A stretch of DNA of 64,000 nucleotides from Gracilariopsis chorda. Lineage: Eukaryota; Rhodophyta; Florideophyceae; Gracilariales; Gracilariaceae. This document shows, in pieces, positions 33,476 through 43,555 of this stretch. Position 1 is the first letter of the stretch, and each line of letters starts with the position of its first letter. The notes below the pieces were generated by a model. The model worked only from the letters and a program-made list of their open reading frames with translations, did no database searches and was not told where the DNA came from. The stretch lies in assembly GCA_003194525.1 (NCBI GenBank), contig NBIV01000023.1, positions 124,001-188,000 of the forward strand. Direction: 5' to 3'. The translations under genes and the position numbers were made by a program.

Positions 33476-33967
33476 TCAACGCAACAAGTGCCCAATGCGA
33501 TCGACAAGATGCGGAAACTTTCGTTCAACGTCTTCGCGTCGAACCATCTTCATGTCCTCATACTCGAAACCTGGCGCCACAGCTTCTGACAACAAACCGT
33601 ACTCACCTCGCTCGAGAACTGCTCCCAACCAGCTTCCTCCCACGGTAGCAAATTGTGGGACATGGCCGTTGTGGATATCGCTGCCCAGAATAAACTTCGT
33701 CAGCTCTCCGTCTGGGCTCACGACGTAGTAGGTAATTGGAGAGCCAGAATGAAAGAAACGAATGATATCAGACTTGTTCTCCGCCATATACGACACTCGG
33801 TGATCGTCAGTAAGAAGATAGTAAATTGACGATAGCGTCAGACGTTTCTTTTGATCAGACGGACGATGGACGCTGCTGCTTGACGAAAACGTTCGACGAA
33901 AAAGGCCACCCTCAATGTGAGGCTGTAGCTTTAGTGCGCGAATCAAGTCGTGTTTGTTAGGACCCAT
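33476..33967 (-). CDS. Cupin_5 (DUF985) family protein
   Basis: This encodes a 163-residue single-domain cupin of the DUF985/cupin_5 family (PF06172). Seen motifs include LQPHIEGGLFRRTF at about 13-26 and SSIYYLLTDD near 46-55. FFHSGSPITYYVVSPDGE follows near 70-88, then GGSWLGAV near 110 and VAPGFEYEDMK near 128-139. The family fold is a small beta-barrel. Function is not established, although some members act on nucleotide-sugar or sugar substrates. The usual S-x-x-HR-x-x-SDE segment reads SYMAENKSDI here, so the His/Arg and Glu normally found in the pocket are altered. The length equals the family norm. The ATG at 33967 begins the conserved N-terminus. Confidence 0.88.
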   Translation of the reverse strand: MGPNKHDLIRALKLQPHIEGGLFRRTFSSSSSVHRPSDQKKRLTLSSIYYLLTDDHRVSYMAENKSDIIRFFHSGSPITYYVVSPDGELTKFILGSDIHNGHVPQFATVGGSWLGAVLERGEYGLLSEAVAPGFEYEDMKMVRREDVERKFPHLVDRIGHLLR

Positions 33968-34814
33968 GTTATTACAGGCTCTGGCTCCGTCGTTTGCGTT
34001 CGTGCTTGCCGTTGCCGAGCTTGGTGTGCCGAAATTGATTTGCCGAGCTTGATGTGCTGGGCTTGACTTGAGATACCGAAGTTGACGTGCTGAGCTCCAT
34101 GCATCTCGCCACTGTAATGCTGATTGACAAACCGTACCCTATGCATGTCCGCGTTCTACCACACACGCTAGTCACATTGTGATGGCTGCCACACCATGGA
34201 ACGCCCTCTAACTGGACCAGGGCGTTTGCAGGAGAGTATCTTAAGTCTATCCAAAGGTTACGCTAAATGAGGTCGCAGGTTCAATGCGACAACGAGCGCA
34301 GCAAGCGCCTTGTGCGCTTCGCAGACGCCATGTTTCTACATCTCTTTAGTGGGGGGCGACAACTTACCTACATGACGAGCGGCACGCGACGTAGTACCAC
34401 GGCGGAGGCGGACGATGTGCCGAGGAGGTGAGCACTCGAGACGGAACGGCGAGCGTTCGGGTGCTCGATGCGTCATGTGACGAGCGTATGTCGGAAGGGG
34501 GGCGGGTGGCGAATTGAGGGTATGTGTGTGCGTGTGTGCGGCGAGGCGGTGCTTTTTCACGTTGGTTGGGCAAAGGCGTTGAGAAGGACGCGTCGTGCTT
34601 GGCGGCGCTGCTTGCTCCTGGTCGCTGTGCACCACGCGATCGTTTGTTGTCGCAACAGCGCGGACCCGCCGTTTGAGAGGGCTGAACTGCCATTGTGGTG
34701 CGTGCGTGTGTATTGCGTCTGACGCACGCGTGGTAATGGTTTTGTTTTGCGGCTGGCTGAGCGTTGCATGAGGGCTCTTTTGGCGCTTGAGCTTCGCGCA
34801 ATTCACTTCTCTGC
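33968..34814. other. Intergenic region
   Basis: No supported gene. Minus-strand frames at 34336-34833 are Arg/Pro/Thr-rich low complexity without motifs. The + strand changes from G-rich to C/T-rich near 34800, which may mark a promoter for the small candidate gene that follows. Confidence 0.4.
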
Positions 34815-35295
34815 ATGACTTTTTCACCACCACCTTGGTCCGAACTCGCCCACCTGTTGCTCTACGGCTGTTGCCTTAACCTTGCTTTCTTTGTGATGGT
34901 CACTTCCTTCTCGTATTCGTATGCCATTCCCATGCGCATTCAACCCACTCTTGACTATGTCTTTTACAACTTAAGTAGCCACATCGAACATTCTTGGTTA
35001 AGGCGGAAGGCCGAGGGCACCTTCCTCAGCAGAATTAGCAGGGTTTCGTGTTTGGTGTACTGTGAATGCTTGTTTCCACCATCATTTGCATCATGTGTGT
35101 GTATTCTCAACTTATGCTGGTAGCATCAATCCATCGCTCCTCCTCTGTCAGAAGCGCGTCGCCGTCGTTCTCTTTGTCAACAGATTTTGCAAGCTTGTGT
35201 ACACCACGTGCCCCGTTGCGTTCGAGCTTGGCTTTGAAGCCATAATGGACGTGTTCAGTCTGGCTTATTTGCTCATGGCCAAGAGAACCCATTGA
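34815..35295 (+). CDS. Possible small membrane protein gene, perhaps with an intron
   Basis: This is a tentative call. An ATG at 34815 opens a frame with a hydrophobic helix (about residues 10-38), followed by a basic segment, and closes at 35123. Downstream in another frame, a hydrophobic stretch with a C-terminal LAYLLMAK-type helix ends at 35295. A good 3' splice site (TTTGTCAACAG) lies near 35182 between the two. The combination could be a spliced small multi-TM protein of MARVEL-like layout. However, no donor site stands out, and the similarity is only in hydropathy. Confidence 0.2.
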
Positions 35296-36737
35296 TTTAA
35301 CTTTTCTTTTCTGCAAGCGTAGGTCATACTTTCGTGATACTTCGAGATTGAATCTACTCTTGAGATTTCCTTTCTGGCTAAGAGTTCATCATTTCATCGA
35401 CAACTTGCGCGTTCGCGCTCGAGTTCATTAGTTCTCGTTATACTTCACTATTGATACCATACTCGCTGTGGGCTACGGTGAGTGTGTTCTATTCACCTTG
35501 CTGCGTCGCTTGTGAATCATCTTCATAGTCGTGTTCGGGGCTTCTCTGGCGTGTCGCAAAATTGGGCAGGTTGTTTTGCTCTTTCTACACGATGCAAGGG
35601 TCACAGTGCACCTCACGTAGACTTTACCGTAGCTCATTCTGGTTCTGTAAATCAGAGAGATCATAGAATTTGCGGCAGGGTTCATTCCTTTCTCAAGGGA
35701 AAACCTAAAACACCATGGGCTTGGGGGATAAAAGCTGCGGAGAAGTGGCCGACTAGGTTGTTGAAATACTGCTACCGTCGGTATCCCAACCTTCTGTACT
35801 TGATGACGGCGAAGTTTCTGAGAGAAGGACCCTGCGCAAAGTAGTTTCTTGTATATGCCAAGCGCTTTGCGGAGTACCATTGGTACTGTTGTGAAAACAC
35901 GTACAAGTCCGACGCTGACAAAGAAGGAATGACGTACTGTACAACATATACGAGACACGTCCGCCGCTGACAGACTTTAGTAACCCAAGGGTCGCGTAGT
36001 ATCCCTATATAAGTAAAGCCTCATCCCCCAGGAGACCGAGAAGGACTCTCGGCAGATTCCTGTGCCGAATACCGTTGCTTGTGAGAGAGGCCCCCTCCAC
36101 TGCCCAAACATGAAGTTCATGTCATGAACTTCTCACATATGTCAGAAGCCCATGCGACAACTGTACCAACGGTACCAACGGTACCAGGGGAATATTGTTA
36201 ACGCGTACCTGATGGGTGACCCTTCGAAGACGTGTGCTTTCGACTTCCATCCGGCAAACCAAAAAGCGAAGTTTTGCTGTAATCACACAGTGAAGTGGTT
36301 TTTTTATGCGGTTGCATAGAATGACCACGTCGGGTGATTCATAGCTATCCCCTTGTTGACAACATTCTATAGCTCGAGGCCTCAAAACGCAGAGGGTAAA
36401 GAGTTAGCGCATGATGAAACGCCGCCTTGTGCCCTACGGATGCTCTGATCAATTGTGCATGTTATTCAGTATCCTTCTATAGTCTGCTTAACACAGACAA
36501 CTTCGCAAAGCGAGTCGGAAATTTTGAATCGGAACAGCATTCTGACCACATTGCCACCCTATTGCCCCTCACGCGGTTTAACAAGCCCCTATTGTATGTT
36601 AAACCCCACACTAACGCTTCACGATTTATCACCTTCGCACATACACAAACTGGTTTCTAGACATTATCCTTTGAAAAGTTCGTTTCAATCACTTGGGGCG
36701 GAGGAACCCTTTGCACGAGTTGTAAACCAACCTAGGG
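35296..36737. other. Intergenic region upstream of RTCA
   Basis: No recognised gene. A TATA-like CTATATAAG lies at about 36006-36014. It is followed by C-rich sequence and a 21-bp palindrome at 36112-36132. GTACCAACG is repeated in tandem at about 36163-36186. A short RNA gene starting near 36040 is conceivable but unproven. Confidence 0.35.
36112..36132. repeat. 21-bp palindrome
   Basis: GAAGTTCATG and its exact reverse complement are separated by one T, about 100 bp after a TATA-like element. Confidence 0.9.
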
Positions 36738-38099
36738 ATGACTGGAAAACGACGCCGGGTTTCAAAGAAAGGACCCAGTGAAATCCCTAAACAGACTCCA
36801 GAAGAAATACAGTACCCTGCGGACGTGACCATTGATGGGTCACAGGCGGAAGGGGGTGGCCAAATACTGAGAATATCTCTGGCTCTTGCAGCTGTATTAG
36901 AACATTCCGTTTGTGTCAGGAATATCAGAAAAGGTCGCTCAGTCCCTGGCTTGAGTGCACAGCATCTCGCGGGTGCTCAGCTCGTTGGGAAAATAGCGTC
37001 AGCCCCTCTACAAGGAGATGTACTACGTTCTACAACTCTTCTACTCAAGGAACCTCAAGCGAGTGAGGCATCTCTCCCGCTGAAATCTGCTGTATCCACA
37101 GCTGGGGCTACTTCTCTTGTCTTACAAGCAGCTCTTCCGGTCGCTTTGAAGTTTTTACCAGGCCTTAGTGTTCAAGAGGAAAAAGTCTCAATGGAGCTCG
37201 GCGGTGGTACTTCGGTGTTAAATGCCCCAACAAGCGACTACCTGAAGTATGTACTTGCCCCAAATCTTCGTCATTTCGGTGTTGAACTTAAGTGTGATGT
37301 AGTTCGGCATGGATTTTTTCCGAAGGGTGGTGGAATGTGTCGCATTACCATTGACAAATCAAACTGTTTGAAAGCTGACGCAGAAAATGGAAAAGCTGCT
37401 TGCATGCTTAGGGCATGTTCCCTTGAAAAGCGAGGAACTATCACTTCCATTAAAGGCAGCCTAGTTGTGCGCGGCAAGGAGTACGTGAGCGCTGAAGTAG
37501 TGGATGCAATGGTTCACCAAACAGTTCAGGTAGTAAGAAAATTTACAAGATCTCAAGAAGGATACCCAGATTTCAATGAAGAACACATAGCAGTGCAACA
37601 ACTAGCCGAGTCTGAGGCAGAGGACGACTGCATTGTGCTAACTTTGTTCGCTTCTGCTTCGAACCAGACAGTCCTCGGTAGTTCGACTATTTGGAGCCCA
37701 AACGAGGCAGGGAGGTTTGGCAAAGCCACTAAGACGAAAAAGTATCGCTGGGAATCCAGAAGAGAAGAGAAGTATGAGAAATGGCGACAAACCGCCGCTG
37801 AATGCGGCCAACGTGCTGCTCAAGAACTGTGTGAAACGCTTCAAGGTATGCCTGTGGTAGATCCTCACATGGCAGACCAACTGTGCATTCTGATGGCCAT
37901 GGCCTGTGGAAGATCCCGCCTCCTCCTTTCAAAACCTACGTCCCATCTTGAAACTGCTGTCCAAGTCCTTCAGCAGTTTGGAATCGGCATATCTTTGGAA
38001 GGGATATCGAGCACAAACAATTATTTTCTGTCTTGCGAAGGAGTGGGAAGTTCGCTACGCTCTCAAGAGTCCGTTATTGGAGATGCTTTCCAAACGTGA
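36738..38099 (+). CDS. RTCA: RNA 3'-terminal phosphate cyclase
   Basis: This 453-residue enzyme converts RNA 3'-phosphate to a 2',3'-cyclic phosphate using ATP, through an adenylylated histidine. The signature is clear: DGSQAEGGGQILRISLALAA near 32-51, RKGRS-x-PGLSAQHLAGA near 64-80, and RHGFFPKGGG near 189-198. The catalytic histidine is in DPHMADQLCILMAMA near 375-390. An insertion rich in Lys/Arg/Glu/Trp (about 325-350) precedes the catalytic segment. Length is somewhat above the usual 340-370 because of a basic N-terminal extension of about 25 residues and this insertion. The first 25 residues (KRRRVSKK) could be a nuclear signal. It converges with the kinase gene; the two stop codons are about 610 bp apart. 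Confidence 0.95.
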   Translation: MTGKRRRVSKKGPSEIPKQTPEEIQYPADVTIDGSQAEGGGQILRISLALAAVLEHSVCVRNIRKGRSVPGLSAQHLAGAQLVGKIASAPLQGDVLRSTTLLLKEPQASEASLPLKSAVSTAGATSLVLQAALPVALKFLPGLSVQEEKVSMELGGGTSVLNAPTSDYLKYVLAPNLRHFGVELKCDVVRHGFFPKGGGMCRITIDKSNCLKADAENGKAACMLRACSLEKRGTITSIKGSLVVRGKEYVSAEVVDAMVHQTVQVVRKFTRSQEGYPDFNEEHIAVQQLAESEAEDDCIVLTLFASASNQTVLGSSTIWSPNEAGRFGKATKTKKYRWESRREEKYEKWRQTAAECGQRAAQELCETLQGMPVVDPHMADQLCILMAMACGRSRLLLSKPTSHLETAVQVLQQFGIGISLEGISSTNNYFLSCEGVGSSLRSQESVIGDAFQT

Positions 38100-38710
38100 G
38101 TGGAGAGTTTTCTATTTTGTATGTCTCGAGTGGAGTGAAAGGAAACATTCCGCCTCTGTCTGTGTAAAGTCAGTTATCGTCGCCGTACTCTTTTGTTGGC
38201 GGTGCTCGGTGCTAACCGCTTAAGAATAAGATGTCGCTTTGGCAGTTTCTACGTGAATATTTCACCTGCCCCCGAGTCAGTCGCTGAATGTTTGTTGTTG
38301 TTACTGATGTATGTGTGTGCTCACATGGGCCTCTATCCCCTAATTTCGGGGATGGGGTGTTTAGTTGTAGGAGGTAGTCTCTGCTTTGCGACTGAAAACC
38401 CCTATTAGACCCAATCGCATCTCAATTTTCCTCCTTTGTCCACCGTATTCTTTATCTAGCCTTTTCTTCTTCTTCTTTATTTTGGGTTCAATATGTCTGA
38501 TTACGGCATACTGATAGAGGCTTTTCCTTTTTATGAGAAAAACCTCTCTCTCCTAAGAAAGGCTAACAACTTCTGTGGCCACGACGAGACCTTGCCTTGA
38601 ACAATTCTATACTTTTGACTACTCTCTAGCAATGTACAATACTTCTAGGTTTCCTATCTGCTTTACAAGCTTCAAAATCTAGGGTACAACTTTGCCTGAG
38701 CTCGGACCTG
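38100..38710. other. Convergent 3' region with repeat copy C
   Basis: This lies between the stop codons of RTCA and the kinase gene. It holds a third, more diverged copy of the SINE-like repeat. No gene is seen. Confidence 0.5.
38462..38580 (-). mobile_element. SINE-like short retroelement, copy C (diverged)
   Basis: It shares the pyrimidine end CTTCTTCTTCTTTATTTTG and the opposite end AAGAAAGGCTAACAACTTCTGTGGCC with copies A and B. The middle is different and contains its own AGAGG/CCTCT foldback. No clear target-site duplication is visible, consistent with an older insertion. Confidence 0.5.
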
Positions 38711-41700
38711 CTACTCCGGCAAAGCTTCCAACGTAGGTACCAGTTCAGAGAAAGATGGTCTCCTAGAGGGATCACTGTCCCAGCAGCTGCGCATCAACTT
38801 CGCCAGTGAAGGTGGACACTCTTTTGGTATGGTAGGCCTGAGACCTTGATTAAGAACAGCCATACCGACTTGCATGGGTTGCATGCCAAAATACGGAAGC
38901 TTCCTCGCAACTATCTCCCACAGGAGGACGCCAAACGAAAATACATCGGCTTTTTCGGAGTAGGGCTTGTTAGCGAGGACTTCCACGGCCATGTATTGAA
39001 AGGTTCCGCATTGGCCGGTCATCTGCATCGCAGCAGTTCCTTTAGAAAAACGAGTTAAACCAAAGTCTCCCACCTTACAATTGTAATCCTTGTCTAGCAG
39101 GAGGTTGGATGATTTTAGATCCCGATGTAATAGTTTGCTATTGTGTAGGTAACGCATGCCTTTGCAAGTGTCCAAAGCAAACTTCTTGCGCATGGGCCAT
39201 GTTACACGTTCATTTGATTGGTGTAGAATATCGAACAAAGTGCCACGAGCCATAAACTCCGTTATGATCATTAGGTTCGGTGGTCTTGTACATGCTCCAA
39301 CAAAACCAATGATGTTCGGATGCCTGAGAGTACAGAGCACAGCAACCTCGGACTGGAATTCTGCTACCGAAGCTGCATTCATGAGCGCGTGCGCATGAAT
39401 CTTTTTAACCGCAACGGTCTGCCCTCGGAACTTGGCTTTGAAGACTACCCCAAAACCACCAGACCCAATTTGCTGAGCAAAATGCACTTCGTATGGAGCA
39501 ACTTCGAACTTTGGGTTAATACTCGGTGTTTTCTTTCCACTGGCGGCGGCAGCCAGAGCTTCTTTGCTGCTCTCGGAAGACTCGTCAGGCGTTCCGGCCG
39601 GCCTAGCCCAGTTCTTTCGCTTCGGATGTTGCTTGTCGAACGGAATGGATTTCTCGTTTACCTGGTTCCTACGGGTCACCTCCTTTCCGGTCTCCGATGA
39701 TTTCAACTTTTTATCATCCGTCTTATCAGCTTCTTCAACAGATAGCTTGCCTTTCTTCGACAGTTTCTCCTTCTTTCTTTTAGTAGACTCTTCTTCAGAA
39801 TCGCTGTCACTGTCGCGTTTTTCTTTCTTCTTGGCTTTCTTCTTGGTTTTGTTCTTTTTCTTTTTGCCGTCTTTCTTTTGAAGCCGTTTCTTCTCATGTT
39901 TTGGTTTCGTCTCAATCGGGTCAGTGTTATTGTCGGAATCATCTGACTCAGAACTATTATTCACAGAGTCGGACACGCTGTCTTCGCTATCATATTCTTT
40001 GTCATCACTTGTGTGGGAGTTTTGTGTTCGCCTGGGAGGGGACCTCGATCTTGACCGAGACTGGGCTCTTCTCGGGCTAAGCTGTCTAACCTTTTCCGTA
40101 GGTTCGCCATATCCGTTTTGATCTGGTTCACAATATCCGTTTGATGCACCTCGCCTCACACTAATGGAAAGCTTTCGTAGGCCACCAATATCCGAAGTGC
40201 TTCTGTTGACAGAATGTCGGGGTGGCCGTACGTGTGGCGCTTGATCATTCTGGAATTCTCTTTCCTGAACCACTGGCGGTCTGCGATACGGTTTTCTTGT
40301 AGGCGAAGACTTTCTTCGTGGGATGGGGTTGACAGAAACCGGTTCATTTCGTTTCGCATTGACGGAAACATCGATTGATATGCTTTCCGATTTCACTTCT
40401 TCCTCCTCATCTTCTTTTTCTGTTGTGGGTGTGGTTTCAGTGGGTTTCCTTGTGTCCCTATTGTGCGTGATGTTGCTCTTCTCGTTAGTAGAAGCTGTAT
40501 CCGAACGGCCTGGAGCTTTCTTCTTCTTCCTCTTCTTCAGCTTCTTCAAAAGTGAAACCAATGCAGCAGGATCAAAGTCCTGAGGAACCCGTTCTTCGAG
40601 GTCTAGCAAGCATTCTGGGGGACACTGAACAGCAACTTCTGGAACGGCGCGAACTGCATTGTTAGCATTTCGTGCAGCTGTATGGGCAACCTCGAGCTCG
40701 TTCTTCAGCAGTTCTTTCATTTTCTCTGGAGCAGTTCCATACAGCCAACACAAGGAGTAATATGTCTTGCATATCTCTCGAATGAGAAACGGAACTGCGT
40801 AATGTTTAACGCTGGCGGCAGGGTCTTGTGCAGTTATGACTTTTCTAACAATCGCGCCGCATCGTTCTAGCAAGTCAAGAACGGAACGAAAGGCCTCCCG
40901 TCTATTTGACTGCAACGAAGTCAGTCCGTTTACGCGAGCCATCCAGGACGTGCTAAAGACCAGTGCATAAGTGCCGTGGACAAAAGCACGTCTACTCAGC
41001 ATGGTCGCGTACCAAGAAATCTCTCCTGTGGCAAAGCAATATGTGTATGGATGTACCTTTCCAGAATGATTGGATATACGAGTTCTGGACCATGAGGTCT
41101 CAATCCATCTAAGAAAGTCGATTTTCTGTAGCGCAGAAGACGTTAGAGTTGCAGGACCTTCAGCCAGCAATCGATGTATAAACGTCACAACTTTGAACGC
41201 AATTATAGGGTTTCCCTTGGAGCTAGATATGTGCAGTTGACCTAAGGCCTCGAAAAGACGGTCTGGTAACTGCTTGAATTGTACACATGCTTCCAAAATG
41301 CGATCGACATCATCGGTTGGAATCGAGTTCAATGATGAGTTCGCTATTCTTTGAACAATGGCAGTAACGCCTTCAGCTGTATCCAACTGAGCTAAATCTT
41401 GCCCATTTGCGACATCCGGAGCAGGCAGTTCTGAAGGGGAGCGTGGCGGCGGCAATGATGACGATGATGACGCTGGTGGTGCTGTTGCTGACGCTTGTGA
41501 GGGTGCAGCGCTCAGTACTAGAGACATAGATGATTTTTCGGAGACAAGGGAGGTGGGGGGAAGCCCTCGGTTGGAATTGATATCAAGCTCGAGATTCTCT
41601 TGGGCTCTAGTGTTTACAATGGGCTTGAGCGGAGGTGTGCATGGTGGAACGAGCTGTCTGGCGGCTGCAAGATCGTAACGAAATGCGAGAAGGTCCGGCA

Positions 41701-42373
41701 GCTTGGACTGCGACGCGAGAAGAACGGAGCGTAACAATTGTTTCGTAAGGTCGGAAACATTGGAAGACTTCGGAAAGGAGGGCTTTGAGGTATCAAAACG
41801 TTCGCCATAGCAAAGCTCATACAAGAGGGCTGTAAGTGCACGAACGTCATCCCTTTCAGATAGCTTTCTCTTTGTACTCGAAACCCGTTTCGCACGAGCA
41901 AGTCCGAAACCGCCCAGTTTCGCTCCGCCTGATGCGTCGAGCAAAACGTGCGCGGCCGAGATATTGGCGTGAACGGGCTGTTGTACAGAGTCTATAAGAA
42001 AGTGAAGGGCGGCAGCGAGGGTCGCTATTGTACGCAATGCAGAGCGTTCTGTTCGCGGAGCTGTGAGAATGCCGCCGGCGCAGTATTCGACAATGAAATA
42101 AGCGGTTGTTGCAGTTACGCAGCAGTCATGCAGACGGAGAATTGACGGACATACAGATGCACGAAGCCATACTTGGGCCTCACACAAAACGTCCGCACGT
42201 GCTTGTTCATTGTGAATTGGAACGGTTTTCAGAGCATATGTACCACCGTCTGCCGTGCGCACTACACGGATAGTGGGGGAGAGGGGGCGTAGCACGGAAA
42301 AATCCCAGACGCGACCGGTAGAGGACTGAAGCTTAACGGAGGGAGAAGAATGCATAGAGGGTTGTTGGGTCAT
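38711..42373 (-). CDS. Pseudokinase-ANTH-TKL protein kinase fusion
   Basis: This 1220-residue protein has three apparent domains. Residues about 20-240 form a kinase-like fold resembling the NAK (AAK1/GAK) group, with YALK, a GGFG in place of DFG, and HANISAAHV in place of HRDLKxxN. It therefore looks catalytically dead. Residues about 340-590 resemble the ANTH/AP180 N-terminal clathrin-adaptor fold (AFKVVTFIHRLLAEG, then WIETSW). A long disordered region (about 590-930) is rich in Ser/Arg, Lys and Asp/Ser. Residues about 945-1215 are an intact TKL/Raf-like kinase with GSGGFG, VAVKK, HRDLKSSNLLL, DFG, GTFQYMAVE and a C-lobe SFGVLLWE. An adaptor or signalling role at clathrin-coated membranes is inferred. 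The frame's first codon is TTG, so the ATG at 42373 is used. Confidence 0.9.
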   Translation of the reverse strand: MTQQPSMHSSPSVKLQSSTGRVWDFSVLRPLSPTIRVVRTADGGTYALKTVPIHNEQARADVLCEAQVWLRASVCPSILRLHDCCVTATTAYFIVEYCAGGILTAPRTERSALRTIATLAAALHFLIDSVQQPVHANISAAHVLLDASGGAKLGGFGLARAKRVSSTKRKLSERDDVRALTALLYELCYGERFDTSKPSFPKSSNVSDLTKQLLRSVLLASQSKLPDLLAFRYDLAAARQLVPPCTPPLKPIVNTRAQENLELDINSNRGLPPTSLVSEKSSMSLVLSAAPSQASATAPPASSSSSLPPPRSPSELPAPDVANGQDLAQLDTAEGVTAIVQRIANSSLNSIPTDDVDRILEACVQFKQLPDRLFEALGQLHISSSKGNPIIAFKVVTFIHRLLAEGPATLTSSALQKIDFLRWIETSWSRTRISNHSGKVHPYTYCFATGEISWYATMLSRRAFVHGTYALVFSTSWMARVNGLTSLQSNRREAFRSVLDLLERCGAIVRKVITAQDPAASVKHYAVPFLIREICKTYYSLCWLYGTAPEKMKELLKNELEVAHTAARNANNAVRAVPEVAVQCPPECLLDLEERVPQDFDPAALVSLLKKLKKRKKKKAPGRSDTASTNEKSNITHNRDTRKPTETTPTTEKEDEEEEVKSESISIDVSVNAKRNEPVSVNPIPRRKSSPTRKPYRRPPVVQEREFQNDQAPHVRPPRHSVNRSTSDIGGLRKLSISVRRGASNGYCEPDQNGYGEPTEKVRQLSPRRAQSRSRSRSPPRRTQNSHTSDDKEYDSEDSVSDSVNNSSESDDSDNNTDPIETKPKHEKKRLQKKDGKKKKNKTKKKAKKKEKRDSDSDSEEESTKRKKEKLSKKGKLSVEEADKTDDKKLKSSETGKEVTRRNQVNEKSIPFDKQHPKRKNWARPAGTPDESSESSKEALAAAASGKKTPSINPKFEVAPYEVHFAQQIGSGGFGVVFKAKFRGQTVAVKKIHAHALMNAASVAEFQSEVAVLCTLRHPNIIGFVGACTRPPNLMIITEFMARGTLFDILHQSNERVTWPMRKKFALDTCKGMRYLHNSKLLHRDLKSSNLLLDKDYNCKVGDFGLTRFSKGTAAMQMTGQCGTFQYMAVEVLANKPYSEKADVFSFGVLLWEIVARKLPYFGMQPMQVGMAVLNQGLRPTIPKECPPSLAKLMRSCWDSDPSRRPSFSELVPTLEALPE

Positions 42374-43555
42374 TATCAAGGGGAAGTGGATGGGAGGACG
42401 ATGGACGGCGGCAGGGGGAGGAGTCCCGCGATAGACATGTATGCAGAAGCGCGAGCACGACAGGTAACAAGAGCCAGTCTCTTAGCACAAGACTTTGTTG
42501 AAGCGGGGAAGAAACAGCGTCTGGTTGTGTCAGAGGCTGAAGTCGACTGGACGGCTCTGCCCTACTTGGCGCGATCTGGTTGGCTGTTGAGATTTCGATC
42601 GTCAAAATCTGCTCATACAGTAGCCTTTCCGTGTACCAACGGTACCATAGTACAGCATTTGTGAGTCTGGTTCGTGCATGAGCCTTTTTTTGGGGTAAGG
42701 GGTAGCGGCCTCAAGGCGCATGACAGCACGACCGATACGTCGTCATCGATGGCTCCACGTGAACCTTAAATGATGCATCATGGTTTTCTTCTATCCCCTC
42801 AGTGGCGCCCTATGATTCATAGAGGCATTCGTACTCCGCAACTGTCAAGAGCTATGAGGTTATTTGGCTTCAGCGTGCCGCGGCTGCATGTCCTACGCTG
42901 CGGCTGTTATACGGCAACAGGATGACAACCGTTCTCATCTGTGTTCGGGGCTTCCCTAACCAAGAGTTCAGCAGTACTGAGATACCGGACGGCACGCGCG
43001 CCGGTTGATTACATAGCTATGAACTCTTTCCTAATCAAAACGGGCTGCTGCGAATCGATACTTTATCCTTTCATCATGGGTACAGCAGTGTGAGTCTAGT
43101 CTCCTTATTACATTCACCTCAGGTTGCTTTCCTTCTCCCAGTCGGCAGCTGTAATAGCCCAGAGTCGGCCACAATTGTGAAATCATCACTTTTCGAGCTC
43201 TTTGTTGTGACCCCCGACTCACGGAAAAGATACGGCCGAATACATTGCCGATGTCGTAGCATGTATGAGGCCTTAAGCATGATGCATCCTATTTGAACCT
43301 TCGATCATGACGTAATAGCAATGACGCCCGATCCTAAAACGCGTGTACGGGATTCTTGTCAAAGGAAACCACCAGTACGACGTACAAAAACTTAAACGAA
43401 CATTTCAGCAAGAGATATCCATGTCCAGAAAACCGGGGTTGGCTCTTGGATATGTATACCCCTCCAGAGCTGATCAAACTCGCCCATCCACTTGAACTCT
43501 CCACCAGGTAGCGCTGTGCCATCAAGAGTAAGTCGAAAAACCGCATTCTTGTGAT
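42374..43555. other. Intergenic region upstream of the kinase gene
   Basis: No supported gene. A plus-strand frame at 42350-42664 overlaps the kinase start antisense and has no motif. GTACCAACGGTACC occurs near 42634-42647, and CACGTG near 42759. Confidence 0.4.

Noticed and set aside
34268..34290. Sequence resembling a tRNA T-loop (GGTTCAATGC)
   Set aside because: No matching acceptor or anticodon stems; no tRNA gene could be folded here or elsewhere in the window.
34336..34833. 165- and 150-residue overlapping minus-strand frames
   Set aside because: Arg/Thr/Pro-rich low complexity in two frames at once, typical of skewed intergenic DNA.
42350..42664. 104-residue plus-strand frame at the kinase start
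   Set aside because: Antisense to the kinase 5' end, no motif, no independent support.
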